Assembly: GCA_036272735.1 (NCBI GenBank)
Contig: DATAYF010000694.1
Coordinates: 1 to 5,564, forward strand
DNA length: 5,564 nt
Direction of reading: 5' to 3'
DNA from: DATAYF01 sp036272735
GTDB taxonomy: Bacteria > Chloroflexota > Ktedonobacteria > Ktedonobacterales > Ktedonobacteraceae
Shown here: positions 1-5,422 of the stretch, in pieces
How positions within the stretch are numbered: the first letter of the stretch is position 1
Layout: each line of letters begins with the position of its first letter
The notes under the pieces: generated by a model
What the model was told of the DNA's origin: nothing
Database searches by the model: none
What the model saw: the letters and a program-made list of their open reading frames with translations, nothing else
Translations under genes and position numbers: made by a program

Positions 1-33
1 CACGCTTGTGATCTCGATTAAAAGCATGGTGAT

Positions 34-108
34 GGGGTATTTTTCTGACACCTGAACTGACACCTTATCGGCTTTATTGCGGGGTATTTTGCTGAACTGA
101 TCTGAACT
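34..108. repeat. Spaced imperfect direct repeat upstream of the glycosidase gene
   Basis: Two related units are visible, at 34-60 and 81-108. Each begins with GGGGTATTTT (34-43 and 81-90, identical), then one variable base, then CTGA-rich sequence. CTGAACTGA occurs at 52-60 and 92-100, CTGACACC at 45-52 and 57-64, and a third CTGAACT at 102-108. The units are 47 bp apart and lie about 60-130 bp upstream of the predicted -35 box. The layout could be tandem binding sites for a regulator. It could equally be a leftover transposon end, since IS21-type elements have multiple terminal repeats. The rest of 1-165 shows no convincing gene. Confidence 0.6.
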
Positions 109-165
109 ATATTCGTTGGGAAAGGTTGAGGGAATAAGCTTGTAGAGCTATTCGAGAGGTTTTGC

Positions 166-194
166 TTGTGCCTTATTTCAAATGTATCTATAAT
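166..194 (+). promoter_or_regulatory. Candidate sigma-70-type promoter for the GH4 gene
   Basis: A perfect TATAAT -10 box lies at 189-194. At the standard 17-bp spacing there is a weak -35, TTGTGC (166-171), which matches TTGACA at only three positions. Transcription would begin near base 201, giving a leader of about 48 bases before the ATG at 249. A weak -35 beside a perfect -10 is often seen at activator-dependent promoters, which would fit an inducible sugar gene; that last point is inference. Confidence 0.5.
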
Positions 195-248
195 TGACCT
201 ATGCGGTAAAATTCGGAAAAAGCAAATGATGAAAGACGGGAGAGAGAG

Positions 249-1796
249 ATGTCTATCAAAATTGCAGTTATCGGTGCAGGCTCAATTGGCTTCACCAGGA
301 AGCTGATGAGCGATATTCTCACGGTGGCTGAACTGGCCGACACCACCTTCGCATTTACCGACATTTCGCAACGCAATCTCGACATGGTTACGCAGCTTTG
401 CCAGCGCGACATCCAGAGTAATGAGCTACCCGCGACCATTGAGCCAACCCTGAATCGGCGACGCGCACTGGCGGACGCTGATTATGTGCTGTGCACGATC
501 CGCCAGGGAGGACTAGAGGCGTTTCAGACCGACATTGATATTCCGCTGAAGTATGGGGTGGATCAGTGCGTCGGTGATACTATTTGCGCTGGTGGCATCA
601 TGTATGCACAGCGCACCATTCCAGCATTGCTTGGCTTCTGCCAGGACATTCGCGAGGTCGCCAAGCCGGGCGCGCTCTTGCTCAATTATGCAAACCCGAT
701 GGCAATGAACGTGCGCGCCTGCAATCAGTATGGTGGCGTCCCCACAATTGGTCTCTGCCACGGGGTACAGGGAGCACATTGGCAGATCACCAGCGTCATC
801 GAGCACTGGGCTAAACGCGAAGGGCTGCTCGGACCCGAAGAGCGCCTGCATCGCCGCGATGTAGATGTGGTTGCAGCAGGCATCAACCACCAGACCTGGT
901 TTGTAAAGGTACAGTGGCGTGGTAGAGATATGCTTCCGCACCTGCTCGAACTTTTCGAGCAGCATCCAGAATTTCCCACCACCGAGAAAGTGCGTATCGA
1001 TGTGCTACGCCGCTTCGGCTACTACAGCACGGAATCCAATGGGCATTTGAGCGAATATTTGCCGTGGTATCGCAAACGCACAGATGAAATTCAGCAATGG
1101 ATCGATCTTTCTAGCTGGATCAATGGCGAAACTGGCGGTTATCTGCGCGTCTGCACCGAAGGTCGCAACTGGTTTGAAACGGATTTTCCGCATTGGTTAG
1201 AGGAGGCTCCAGCGAAGTTTACGCCAGAGAAGCGCAGCGAGGAACATGGTTCCTATATTATTGAGGCACTGGAAACCGGGCGCGTCTATCGTGGCCACTT
1301 CAATATCGTGAACCATAACCATATTACCAATCTGCCTAATGGATGCGTGATTGAGATTCCTGGTTACGTTGATAAGAACGGGATCAACATGCCAGTTGTT
1401 GGCGATTTACCACTGGCCTGTGCAGCAACCTGCTCAGCTAGCGTACATGTACAGGAAATGGGGACGGAGGCAGCCGTGCATGGGAATGTCATATGGCTCA
1501 AGCAAGCAATGCTGCATGATCCACTGGTGGGAGCGGTCTGCAACCCGGAAGAAGTATGGCAAATGGCCGATGAAATGCTCGTGGCACAGGCGCAGTGGCT
1601 CCCCCAGTATAAAAGCGCTATTCCAGCAGCGCAACAGCGCCTGGATGAAGCGGAACGCAACGGCACGCGCGTCAAGTTACGCGAGACGGAGGGTGCTGCA
1701 CGCCTCAAGACGCGCTCAGTGGAAGAGCTGGCGCTAGACCGCGAAGAGGCACGCGCCAACGCAGCCGCGGCTGATAAGGGGAAAATGACGCGTTAA
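249..1796 (+). CDS. Glycoside hydrolase family 4 (alpha-galactosidase/alpha-glucosidase, MelA-like)
   Basis: Predicted cytoplasmic glycosidase of family GH4, a family that uses NAD+ and a divalent metal (usually Mn2+) to cleave glycosides by transient oxidation at C3. The 515-residue product starts with a Rossmann dinucleotide-binding segment (IAVIGAGSIGF, residues 5-15). Next come GDT at 109-111, NYANPM at 146-151, the metal-site motif GLCHG with Cys170 and His171, and AGINH at 210-214, whose His214 is the second expected metal ligand. CHG followed by GINH resembles the MelA alpha-galactosidase and alpha-glucosidase branch more than 6-phospho-beta-glucosidases, so the substrate is probably an alpha-galactoside or alpha-glucoside; the exact sugar cannot be read from sequence. 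The protein is longer than E. coli MelA (about 450 residues), with extra Arg/Glu/Ala-rich sequence at the C-terminus. The ATG follows the purine-rich tract GGGAGAGAGAG, and the Rossmann motif is at the usual distance from this start. It appears monocistronic, with its own promoter and terminator. Confidence 0.93.
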   Translation: MSIKIAVIGAGSIGFTRKLMSDILTVAELADTTFAFTDISQRNLDMVTQLCQRDIQSNELPATIEPTLNRRRALADADYVLCTIRQGGLEAFQTDIDIPLKYGVDQCVGDTICAGGIMYAQRTIPALLGFCQDIREVAKPGALLLNYANPMAMNVRACNQYGGVPTIGLCHGVQGAHWQITSVIEHWAKREGLLGPEERLHRRDVDVVAAGINHQTWFVKVQWRGRDMLPHLLELFEQHPEFPTTEKVRIDVLRRFGYYSTESNGHLSEYLPWYRKRTDEIQQWIDLSSWINGETGGYLRVCTEGRNWFETDFPHWLEEAPAKFTPEKRSEEHGSYIIEALETGRVYRGHFNIVNHNHITNLPNGCVIEIPGYVDKNGINMPVVGDLPLACAATCSASVHVQEMGTEAAVHGNVIWLKQAMLHDPLVGAVCNPEEVWQMADEMLVAQAQWLPQYKSAIPAAQQRLDEAERNGTRVKLRETEGAARLKTRSVEELALDREEARANAAAADKGKMTR

Positions 1797-1820
1797 GATA
1801 GCACTATAACACAGCAAGAA

Positions 1821-1855
1821 AAGGTATCGTCGGCATCGGCAATACCTTGTTTTTT
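1821..1855 (+). terminator. Intrinsic terminator after the GH4 gene
   Basis: Perfect 7-bp stem AAGGTAT (1821-1827) / ATACCTT (1842-1848) with a 14-base GC-rich loop, followed after one G by six T (1850-1855). It begins 24 bases after the GH4 stop codon. The stem is AT-rich at its base, so efficiency may be moderate, but position and T-tract fit termination of the GH4 transcript. Confidence 0.75.
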
Positions 1856-1910
1856 GCTCAGGAATAAGCTATGCTGTGACAGAAACAGAGATGGATATCA
1901 ATCAATAACC

Positions 1911-1934
1911 AGAGAACACGCGGGTTCTTTTTTT
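1911..1934 (+). terminator. Weak second terminator-like hairpin in the GH4-amidase gap
   Basis: AGAAC (1913-1917) pairs with GTTCT (1924-1928) around the 6-base loop ACGCGG. The stem can extend by one G-T wobble and one A-T pair (1911-1912 with 1929-1930), and the T-tract runs 1928-1934. The stem is short. It may be a backup terminator for the GH4 transcript or an attenuator in the leader of the amidase gene. A poor promoter-like pair lies upstream (TTGTTT 1847-1852, 17 bp, TATGCT 1870-1875), overlapping the first terminator. The remainder of the 1797-2004 gap shows no gene. Confidence 0.4.
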
Positions 1935-2004
1935 ATGGCAGAAAGCTTTTTTCAGCTTAACGAAGCGCACACCATAGTAGAGAGAAAGGATGAGATAGCG
2001 AACG

Positions 2005-2964
2005 ATGACGAATATACAAAAGACGGGGCGTACCATCCACGTGCACCGCGACCAATGGCATCTGGCATGGGACAATAGTATTTCTCCTATCGCCACCATT
2101 CCTTCCGGGGAAACGGTCGAATTCGACCTGCTCGACTCTGCGGGCGGCCAGATTGGCCCCGACAGCACGGTTGATGCGATCCAAAACCTCGATTTCGCAC
2201 GCGTGGACCAGGTGCATGGTCCTATTTATGTTGAAGGTGCCGCACCCGGCGATACGTTGGAGGTGGAGATTGTCGATCTGCAACCAGGGGAATGGGGCTG
2301 GACCGCGCTTATTCCAGGGTTTGGCCTGCTGGCCGACGAATTTAGCGAACCCGCGTTAAAGCTCTGGACGCTTGAGGGCGGGGCCGATGGCTGGGGCGAG
2401 TTCGCGCCTGGTATTCGCATCCCGCTCGCTCCTTTTTGTGGTGAGATCGGACTCGCGCCAGGTGCGCCAGAACCGCTTTCGACCATTCCCCCCTATCGTC
2501 ACGGCGGCAACATGGATACCAAACATCTCACCAAAGGGGCACGGCTCTTCCTGCCGGTGGAGGTGCCGGGAGCGCTCTACTCCATGGGCGATGGACACGC
2601 GGCACAGGGCGATGGCGAGGTGTGTGGCACGGCCATCGAGGCACCCATGCACGCGACAGTGCGCTTGACGGTGCGCAAAGACCTGCACGTGCCTGAGCCG
2701 CAATTCCTCACCAGCGGCCCGCTGACCACGCGCACGAATACAGCCCCGTACTACGTCACGGACGGTATCGGACCAGATCTGGTCGAGGCCACACGTAATG
2801 CCCTGCGCCATATGATCGAGCACCTGCAACAGACCTACAATTTGTCGCGAACCGACGCCTACATGCTTTGTAGCGTAGCCGTTGACCTGAAACTCTGCGA
2901 GGTCGTGGATATGCCCAACTGGCTCGTCGGAGCCTTCCTGCCCCTCAGTATTTTTACAAAATAA
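2005..2964 (+). CDS. Acetamidase/formamidase family protein (FmdA/AmdA)
   Basis: Predicted cytoplasmic amidase of the FmdA_AmdA family, whose characterised members hydrolyse formamide or acetamide to the acid and ammonia. The 319-residue product has the family's hallmark blocks in order: VHGPIYVEGAAPGDTLEVEI (70-89), GGNMD (167-171), a beta-rich segment LFLPVEVPGALYSMGDGHA (181-199), then AQGDGEVCGTAIE (200-212). The Asp, His and Glu residues of the last blocks are the likely metal-binding and catalytic region in this family. Length is normal for the bacterial short form. The ATG at 2005 is favoured because an in-frame TAG at 1996-1998 excludes any upstream start; the best ribosome-binding sequence, AAAGGA (1985-1990), is rather far away at 14 bases. 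No amide transporter or partner subunit is adjacent, so the natural substrate is unknown. Some family members act on larger amides, so the name should be kept at family level. Confidence 0.92.
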   Translation: MTNIQKTGRTIHVHRDQWHLAWDNSISPIATIPSGETVEFDLLDSAGGQIGPDSTVDAIQNLDFARVDQVHGPIYVEGAAPGDTLEVEIVDLQPGEWGWTALIPGFGLLADEFSEPALKLWTLEGGADGWGEFAPGIRIPLAPFCGEIGLAPGAPEPLSTIPPYRHGGNMDTKHLTKGARLFLPVEVPGALYSMGDGHAAQGDGEVCGTAIEAPMHATVRLTVRKDLHVPEPQFLTSGPLTTRTNTAPYYVTDGIGPDLVEATRNALRHMIEHLQQTYNLSRTDAYMLCSVAVDLKLCEVVDMPNWLVGAFLPLSIFTK

Positions 2965-2979
2965 CCTTACAAGTATGCC

Positions 2980-3040
2980 ACGCATGCATTGATGCCTATT
3001 GATGGTCTAGTAGACCATCAATAGGCATCAATGCATGCGT
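2980..3040. repeat. Perfect 30-bp inverted repeat with 1-base centre between convergent genes
   Basis: The left arm 2980-3009 and right arm 3011-3040 are exact reverse complements around a single G (3010). A further outer pair, CAAGTAT (2970-2976) and ATACTTG (3058-3064), flanks it with unequal gaps. Each arm carries an internal 10-bp-period repeat (ATTGATG at 2988-2994 and 2998-3004). It lies between the ends of the convergent amidase (stop 2962-2964) and oxidoreductase (stop 3068-3070) genes, so a shared bidirectional terminator is a natural role. However, the stem is much longer than usual and no strong T-tract follows on either strand. A cruciform, an RNase III-type processing hairpin, or a miniature element are other possibilities. 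Confidence 0.85.
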
Positions 3041-3067
3041 AACCATCACGATTCTTTATACTTGCAA

Positions 3068-4384
3068 TCAAAGATCCCCGGCTCCTGTAGCAACAGTGTG
3101 CTCTGGAACGTGCGATGCTACTGGATGTGCCGCGCGCAATGATGCCTGCACATGCACACGTACTAGACCAATGGCTATCAGACGCGCAGGAATTGTGCGC
3201 AGTACAGGAATGCGGGGCAGCAGATACAAAAATCGGGGGATATTGAGTGGCTGCTTCGTTGCCAATGCTTTTGTGAGCAGTGTTCTTTGCAAGAGATTCT
3301 GCAATACCTGGATGACGCGTATAGGAATGATGCGTTGTTTCCGTATCTGTGCCAGTTCAGCGTCGGTGACTTTTCCCCGCTGGAGTGGTTTCGTCAGCAG
3401 ATTCGCGGCCACGACGGCATCTTGAATCGCGTAGTTAATACCAACGCCACCAATGGGGGACATCACATGCGCCGCGTCACCAATCAGCAGCATACCGGGA
3501 CCATGCCAGCGCCGCAGATAGCTTGACTCCACAGAGAGCATTGGTAGCTGCTTCCAGTCCGTCAGCATCTCAAAACGATCTCGCCAGGAAGGTATCATGC
3601 TGGCAAGATCGCGCTGTAACGCGTCGATACCTTCAGCGCGAATCGCTTGATAACCGCCTTTGGGAATGACGTAGCCTATCTGCCAGTAGTCCGAGCGAGG
3701 AAGCATAACCAGCAGGTGTCCATTCCCTTGTTGTACCCTGATCTGCTGCTCTTCATCAGCGTGCTTAGGTAGGCGAAACCACAGCACATCCATCGCCTGC
3801 CTCGATTGAACGGGTTGCCAGCCAAGTTGCTTGCGAATGGGTGACGAACGACCATCGGCACCTATGGTCAGCAACGCACGCAACTCGTGCAGGCCATCCT
3901 GTGCTCGATACCGTACACCTTGCACAACGCCTTGTTCCTCGATCACCTCTTCCGCCTGTGCATTCATCAAAAGACGAAATGTGGAATACTGGCTTGCCTC
4001 CTTCGTAATAAAGGCCAGGAACTCGTGTTGGGGGATGAGCGCGACAAAAGGATATTTCGTTCGCAGATGCTGAAAACTCGCGAGCCTCAATATGTCACGC
4101 GAGGTCACAAATGCTTGCCCATCCACGCGCGAATGCGGGAGCGCCAGCAAGCGTTCCGCCAGGCCGATTTCATCCAACACTTGCAGTGTCGAGGGATGAA
4201 TAGTGTCGCCGCGAAAGTCACGCAAAAAATCGTTGTGCTTTTCCAGCAACGTGACGGCGATACCCTGACGCGCGAGCAGCAGAGCCAGCACTGCGCCCGC
4301 TGGACCTCCACCGACAATACAACACGTCGTATGTTCCACTGCATGCTGACTCTCGGAAGTGTATTCCACTGAATGAAACTGCAT
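3068..4384 (-). CDS. FAD-dependent monooxygenase/oxidoreductase (class A, PHBH-like fold)
   Basis: Predicted flavoprotein of the FAD-binding_3 / p-hydroxybenzoate-hydroxylase-like group. These enzymes typically use NAD(P)H and oxygen to hydroxylate aromatic or polycyclic compounds; some relatives are halogenases or antibiotic-inactivating enzymes. The 438 residues show all three FAD fingerprints: the Rossmann motif IVGGGPAGAVLA (23-34), the DG motif IGADGRSSPIRK (174-185), and the GD motif LLIGDAAHVMSP (299-310), followed by GGVGINYAIQDA (312-323). RGDTIHPSTL (58-67) is the usual early FAD-contact segment. About 20 non-conserved residues precede the Rossmann strand, but the start is well supported by a near-perfect ribosome-binding site. 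No signal peptide is evident. It lies directly downstream of a tetR gene on the same strand, which suggests TetR control and a role in detoxification or in modifying a small molecule. The substrate cannot be deduced. Confidence 0.93.
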   Translation of the reverse strand: MQFHSVEYTSESQHAVEHTTCCIVGGGPAGAVLALLLARQGIAVTLLEKHNDFLRDFRGDTIHPSTLQVLDEIGLAERLLALPHSRVDGQAFVTSRDILRLASFQHLRTKYPFVALIPQHEFLAFITKEASQYSTFRLLMNAQAEEVIEEQGVVQGVRYRAQDGLHELRALLTIGADGRSSPIRKQLGWQPVQSRQAMDVLWFRLPKHADEEQQIRVQQGNGHLLVMLPRSDYWQIGYVIPKGGYQAIRAEGIDALQRDLASMIPSWRDRFEMLTDWKQLPMLSVESSYLRRWHGPGMLLIGDAAHVMSPIGGVGINYAIQDAVVAANLLTKPLQRGKVTDAELAQIRKQRIIPIRVIQVLQNLLQRTLLTKALATKQPLNIPRFLYLLPRIPVLRTIPARLIAIGLVRVHVQASLRAAHPVASHVPEHTVATGAGDL

Positions 4385-4389
4385 ATCGG

Positions 4390-4397
4390 ACCTCCTT
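4390..4397 (-). promoter_or_regulatory. Strong ribosome-binding site of the oxidoreductase gene
   Basis: Read on the minus strand, AAGGAGGT lies 5 bases before the ATG (codon at 4382-4384). This is a near-perfect anti-16S match, much stronger than those of the other genes here. It fixes the start codon and predicts efficient translation once the gene is transcribed. Confidence 0.85.
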
Positions 4398-4402
4398 TTT
4401 TA

Positions 4403-4418
4403 CTAATCAACTGATCAA
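4403..4418 (-). promoter_or_regulatory. Candidate TetR operator in front of the oxidoreductase gene
   Basis: Minus-strand TTGATCAGTTGATTAG matches the operator-like site in the tetR promoter (plus-strand TTGACTGGTCGATTAA at 5078-5093) at 11 of 16 positions, and every difference is a transition. It includes the palindrome TGATCA and a TTGAT direct repeat. It sits 18 bases before the oxidoreductase ATG, where bound repressor would block transcription. No clear -35/-10 pair was recognised in this gap. Confidence 0.42.
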
Positions 4419-4420
4419 TT

Positions 4421-4459
4421 AAAAAACGTTAAAAAAGATCAGGCATCAGCAAGGATGCC
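4421..4459 (-). terminator. Terminator-like hairpin at the end of tetR
   Basis: On the minus strand, GGCATC (4459-4454) pairs with GATGCC (4447-4442) around a 6-base loop; five bases later come two T6 runs (4436-4431 and 4426-4421). The stem lies inside the last tetR codons, with the stop codon between stem and T-tract. If active, it would partly uncouple the oxidoreductase gene from tetR transcription. The gap between stem and T-tract makes it less than ideal. Confidence 0.4.
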
Positions 4460-5053
4460 ATGCAGCACGGTAGTGACGATGGCATCCGCGATATGTTCTG
4501 GCGAATAGCGTTGTGCTAATGGGTCCTCGAAAATATAGCGACGCAGAACGAAGCCGAGCACGCTGCTGAAGAAAATTTGCGCAGTGAGCAAGGCATCACC
4601 TGGACGAAGCGCTCCTTGCGCGCTCCTGGATTCAAAGTAGTGCGTAAGGAAGGTAAGTATGCGCTGAAAAAAGGTCATCGTGACTGGTCTTATATCCGCC
4701 GAGCCATGAAGAACCTCCGGCAATACGATACGAATAAGCTGCACAAAATTTTCCTGTTCGATAATTGCAAAAGCATCGATAAGCAATGCGCGCAGAAACA
4801 CTTCCGGTGGGAGACTGAGCATGTCAGGCGACATATGGTCGAGCAAGCGAATAGGCGAACGCGCCTCGAAAATCGCCTCCAACAGTCGTCCCTTACTCTC
4901 GAAATAGTAATAGATGAGCCCTGGCGTGATGCCCGCCTCCTGCGCAATATCTTTGTTTGTTGCTCTGGTAAAGCCCCTCTGAGCAAACACGCGAATGGCA
5001 GCATCGATAATCTGTTCTCGCCGATCCTCGACAACTTTCGGAGTTCTTGCCAC
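4439..5053 (-). CDS. TetR/AcrR-family transcriptional regulator
   Basis: DNA-binding, ligand-responsive regulator of 204 residues, a typical TetR length. The N-terminal helix-turn-helix covers about residues 10-57: REQIIDAAIRVFAQRGF (12-28), then TNKDIAQEAGIT (32-43), then the recognition helix region PGLIYYYFESKGRL (44-57). The rest is an alpha-helical ligand-binding and dimerisation domain with no conserved residues that would name the ligand. The start is GTG at 5053, giving MARTPKVV; AAAGGAAAGG lies about 9 bases upstream. The gene has a near-consensus promoter with an operator-like site just after its -10, so self-repression is likely. Same-strand position 54 bp before the flavin oxidoreductase makes that gene the probable target. 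This is the common arrangement of a TetR repressor with a detoxifying or modifying enzyme. Confidence 0.94.
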   Translation of the reverse strand: MARTPKVVEDRREQIIDAAIRVFAQRGFTRATNKDIAQEAGITPGLIYYYFESKGRLLEAIFEARSPIRLLDHMSPDMLSLPPEVFLRALLIDAFAIIEQENFVQLIRIVLPEVLHGSADIRPVTMTFFQRILTFLTHYFESRSAQGALRPGDALLTAQIFFSSVLGFVLRRYIFEDPLAQRYSPEHIADAIVTTVLHGILADA

Positions 5054-5077
5054 CTGTTACAACCTTTCCTTTCGTAT

Positions 5078-5093
5078 TTGACTGGTCGATTAA
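5078..5093 (+). promoter_or_regulatory. Candidate TetR operator in the tetR promoter
   Basis: TTGACTGGTCGATTAA contains the near-palindromic core GACTGGTC (GAC/GTC half-sites). It begins 4 bp downstream of the tetR -10 box on the minus strand, so it covers the expected transcription start. A related 16-mer lies before the oxidoreductase gene. Position and shape fit an autoregulatory TetR site; binding is inferred. Confidence 0.55.
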
Positions 5094-5097
5094 TTAA

Positions 5098-5126
5098 ATC
5101 ATAGTGCGGAGAAGAAATACTGTCAA
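5098..5126 (-). promoter_or_regulatory. Near-consensus promoter of tetR
   Basis: On the minus strand, a perfect -35 TTGACA (5126-5121) and -10 TATGAT (5103-5098, five of six consensus bases) are separated by exactly 17 bp. Transcription should start near 5091, giving a leader of about 38 bases to the GTG at 5053. This is the best promoter in the window, as expected for a strong promoter held down by its own repressor. Confidence 0.75.
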
Positions 5127-5157
5127 GGGGGTGTCGAAAAGCAATATTTTTGTCTCC

Positions 5158-5177
5158 AGGTGCCAGGTGCGGCACCT
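5158..5177. repeat. 7-bp stem-loop after the TPR fragment
   Basis: AGGTGCC (5158-5164) and GGCACCT (5171-5177) form a perfect GC-rich stem with loop AGGTGC, just beyond the TPR stop codon at 5188-5190. No T-tract follows on either strand, so it is not a classical intrinsic terminator, though it could protect or help end the TPR transcript. The stem's AGGTGC is repeated in the loop, so alternative pairing is possible. Confidence 0.5.
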
Positions 5178-5187
5178 CTTCTCACCA

Positions 5188-5421
5188 TCAGTAAACGTTC
5201 GCGACCAGCAGCTTCGCCGTGTTATTGGCCTCGCGTGAAAGCTGATCCAATATTTCGGCCTGCTGCGTGTAAAAATGACCATGATGAGCAGCAATTTTGA
5301 TGGCTTGCTCACACGTTGCCAGCGCATCTTCATAGGCTTGCAGATGATACCAGGCCTCGCTTTTGCCAAAATAGGCCTCGGCATCTTGCTGATCTAGCAC
5401 AATCGCCTGCTCATATGTTAC
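5188..5421 (-). pseudogene. C-terminal fragment of a tetratricopeptide-repeat protein, 5' part missing
   Basis: The last 77 codons encode a recognisable TPR solenoid end. They start with the second helix of one repeat (YEQAIVLDQQDAEAY), followed by a full repeat (AEAYFGKSEAWYHL, then YEDALATCEQAIKI), then a capping helix ending in LLVANVY and a TGA stop. TPRs are protein-interaction scaffolds; nothing indicates a specific partner. TPR similarity stops abruptly near 5421, in the middle of a repeat. Upstream, the frame stays open to the window edge but encodes low-complexity, Arg/Ser-rich sequence without TPR pattern, through a strong hairpin typical of transposon ends. A Met at 5526 would give a 112-residue ORF, but its first third is probably not real protein. 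Most likely the gene was truncated by a mobile-element insertion. A genuine fusion ORF is possible but less likely. Confidence 0.65.
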
Positions 5422-5422
5422 A

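Noticed and set aside
513..965. A 150-codon minus-strand open frame opposite the GH4 gene.
   Set aside because: It is antisense to conserved GH4 motifs and the protein resembles no family I recognise.
1854..2078. A 74-codon plus-strand open frame spanning the gap and the start of the amidase gene.
   Set aside because: It overlaps the amidase start in another frame, runs through a terminator-like hairpin, and has no domain or convincing start signal.
2356..2985. A 209-codon minus-strand open frame opposite the amidase gene.
   Set aside because: It lies almost entirely antisense to a well-supported family gene, has no recognisable domain, and its protein is Arg/His/Cys-rich as expected of a shadow frame.
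2988..3033. CRISPR-like repeats suggested by the recurring ATTGATG units.
   Set aside because: The units are 7 bases with 10-bp period inside a palindrome; there are no spacers of uniform length and no cas genes.
3887..4372. A 161-codon plus-strand open frame opposite the FAD enzyme.
   Set aside because: It is a shadow of the Rossmann-containing part of the flavoprotein gene, with no domain features.
3068..4384. Specific naming of the flavoenzyme as an antibiotic-inactivating monooxygenase (Tet(X) or rifampicin type).
   Set aside because: Only general class A FAD motifs are visible; substrate-specific residues cannot be judged, so a family-level name is used.
4577..5104. A 175-codon plus-strand open frame opposite tetR.
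   Set aside because: It is fully antisense to a clear TetR gene and overlaps its promoter; no domain or ribosome-binding site supports it.
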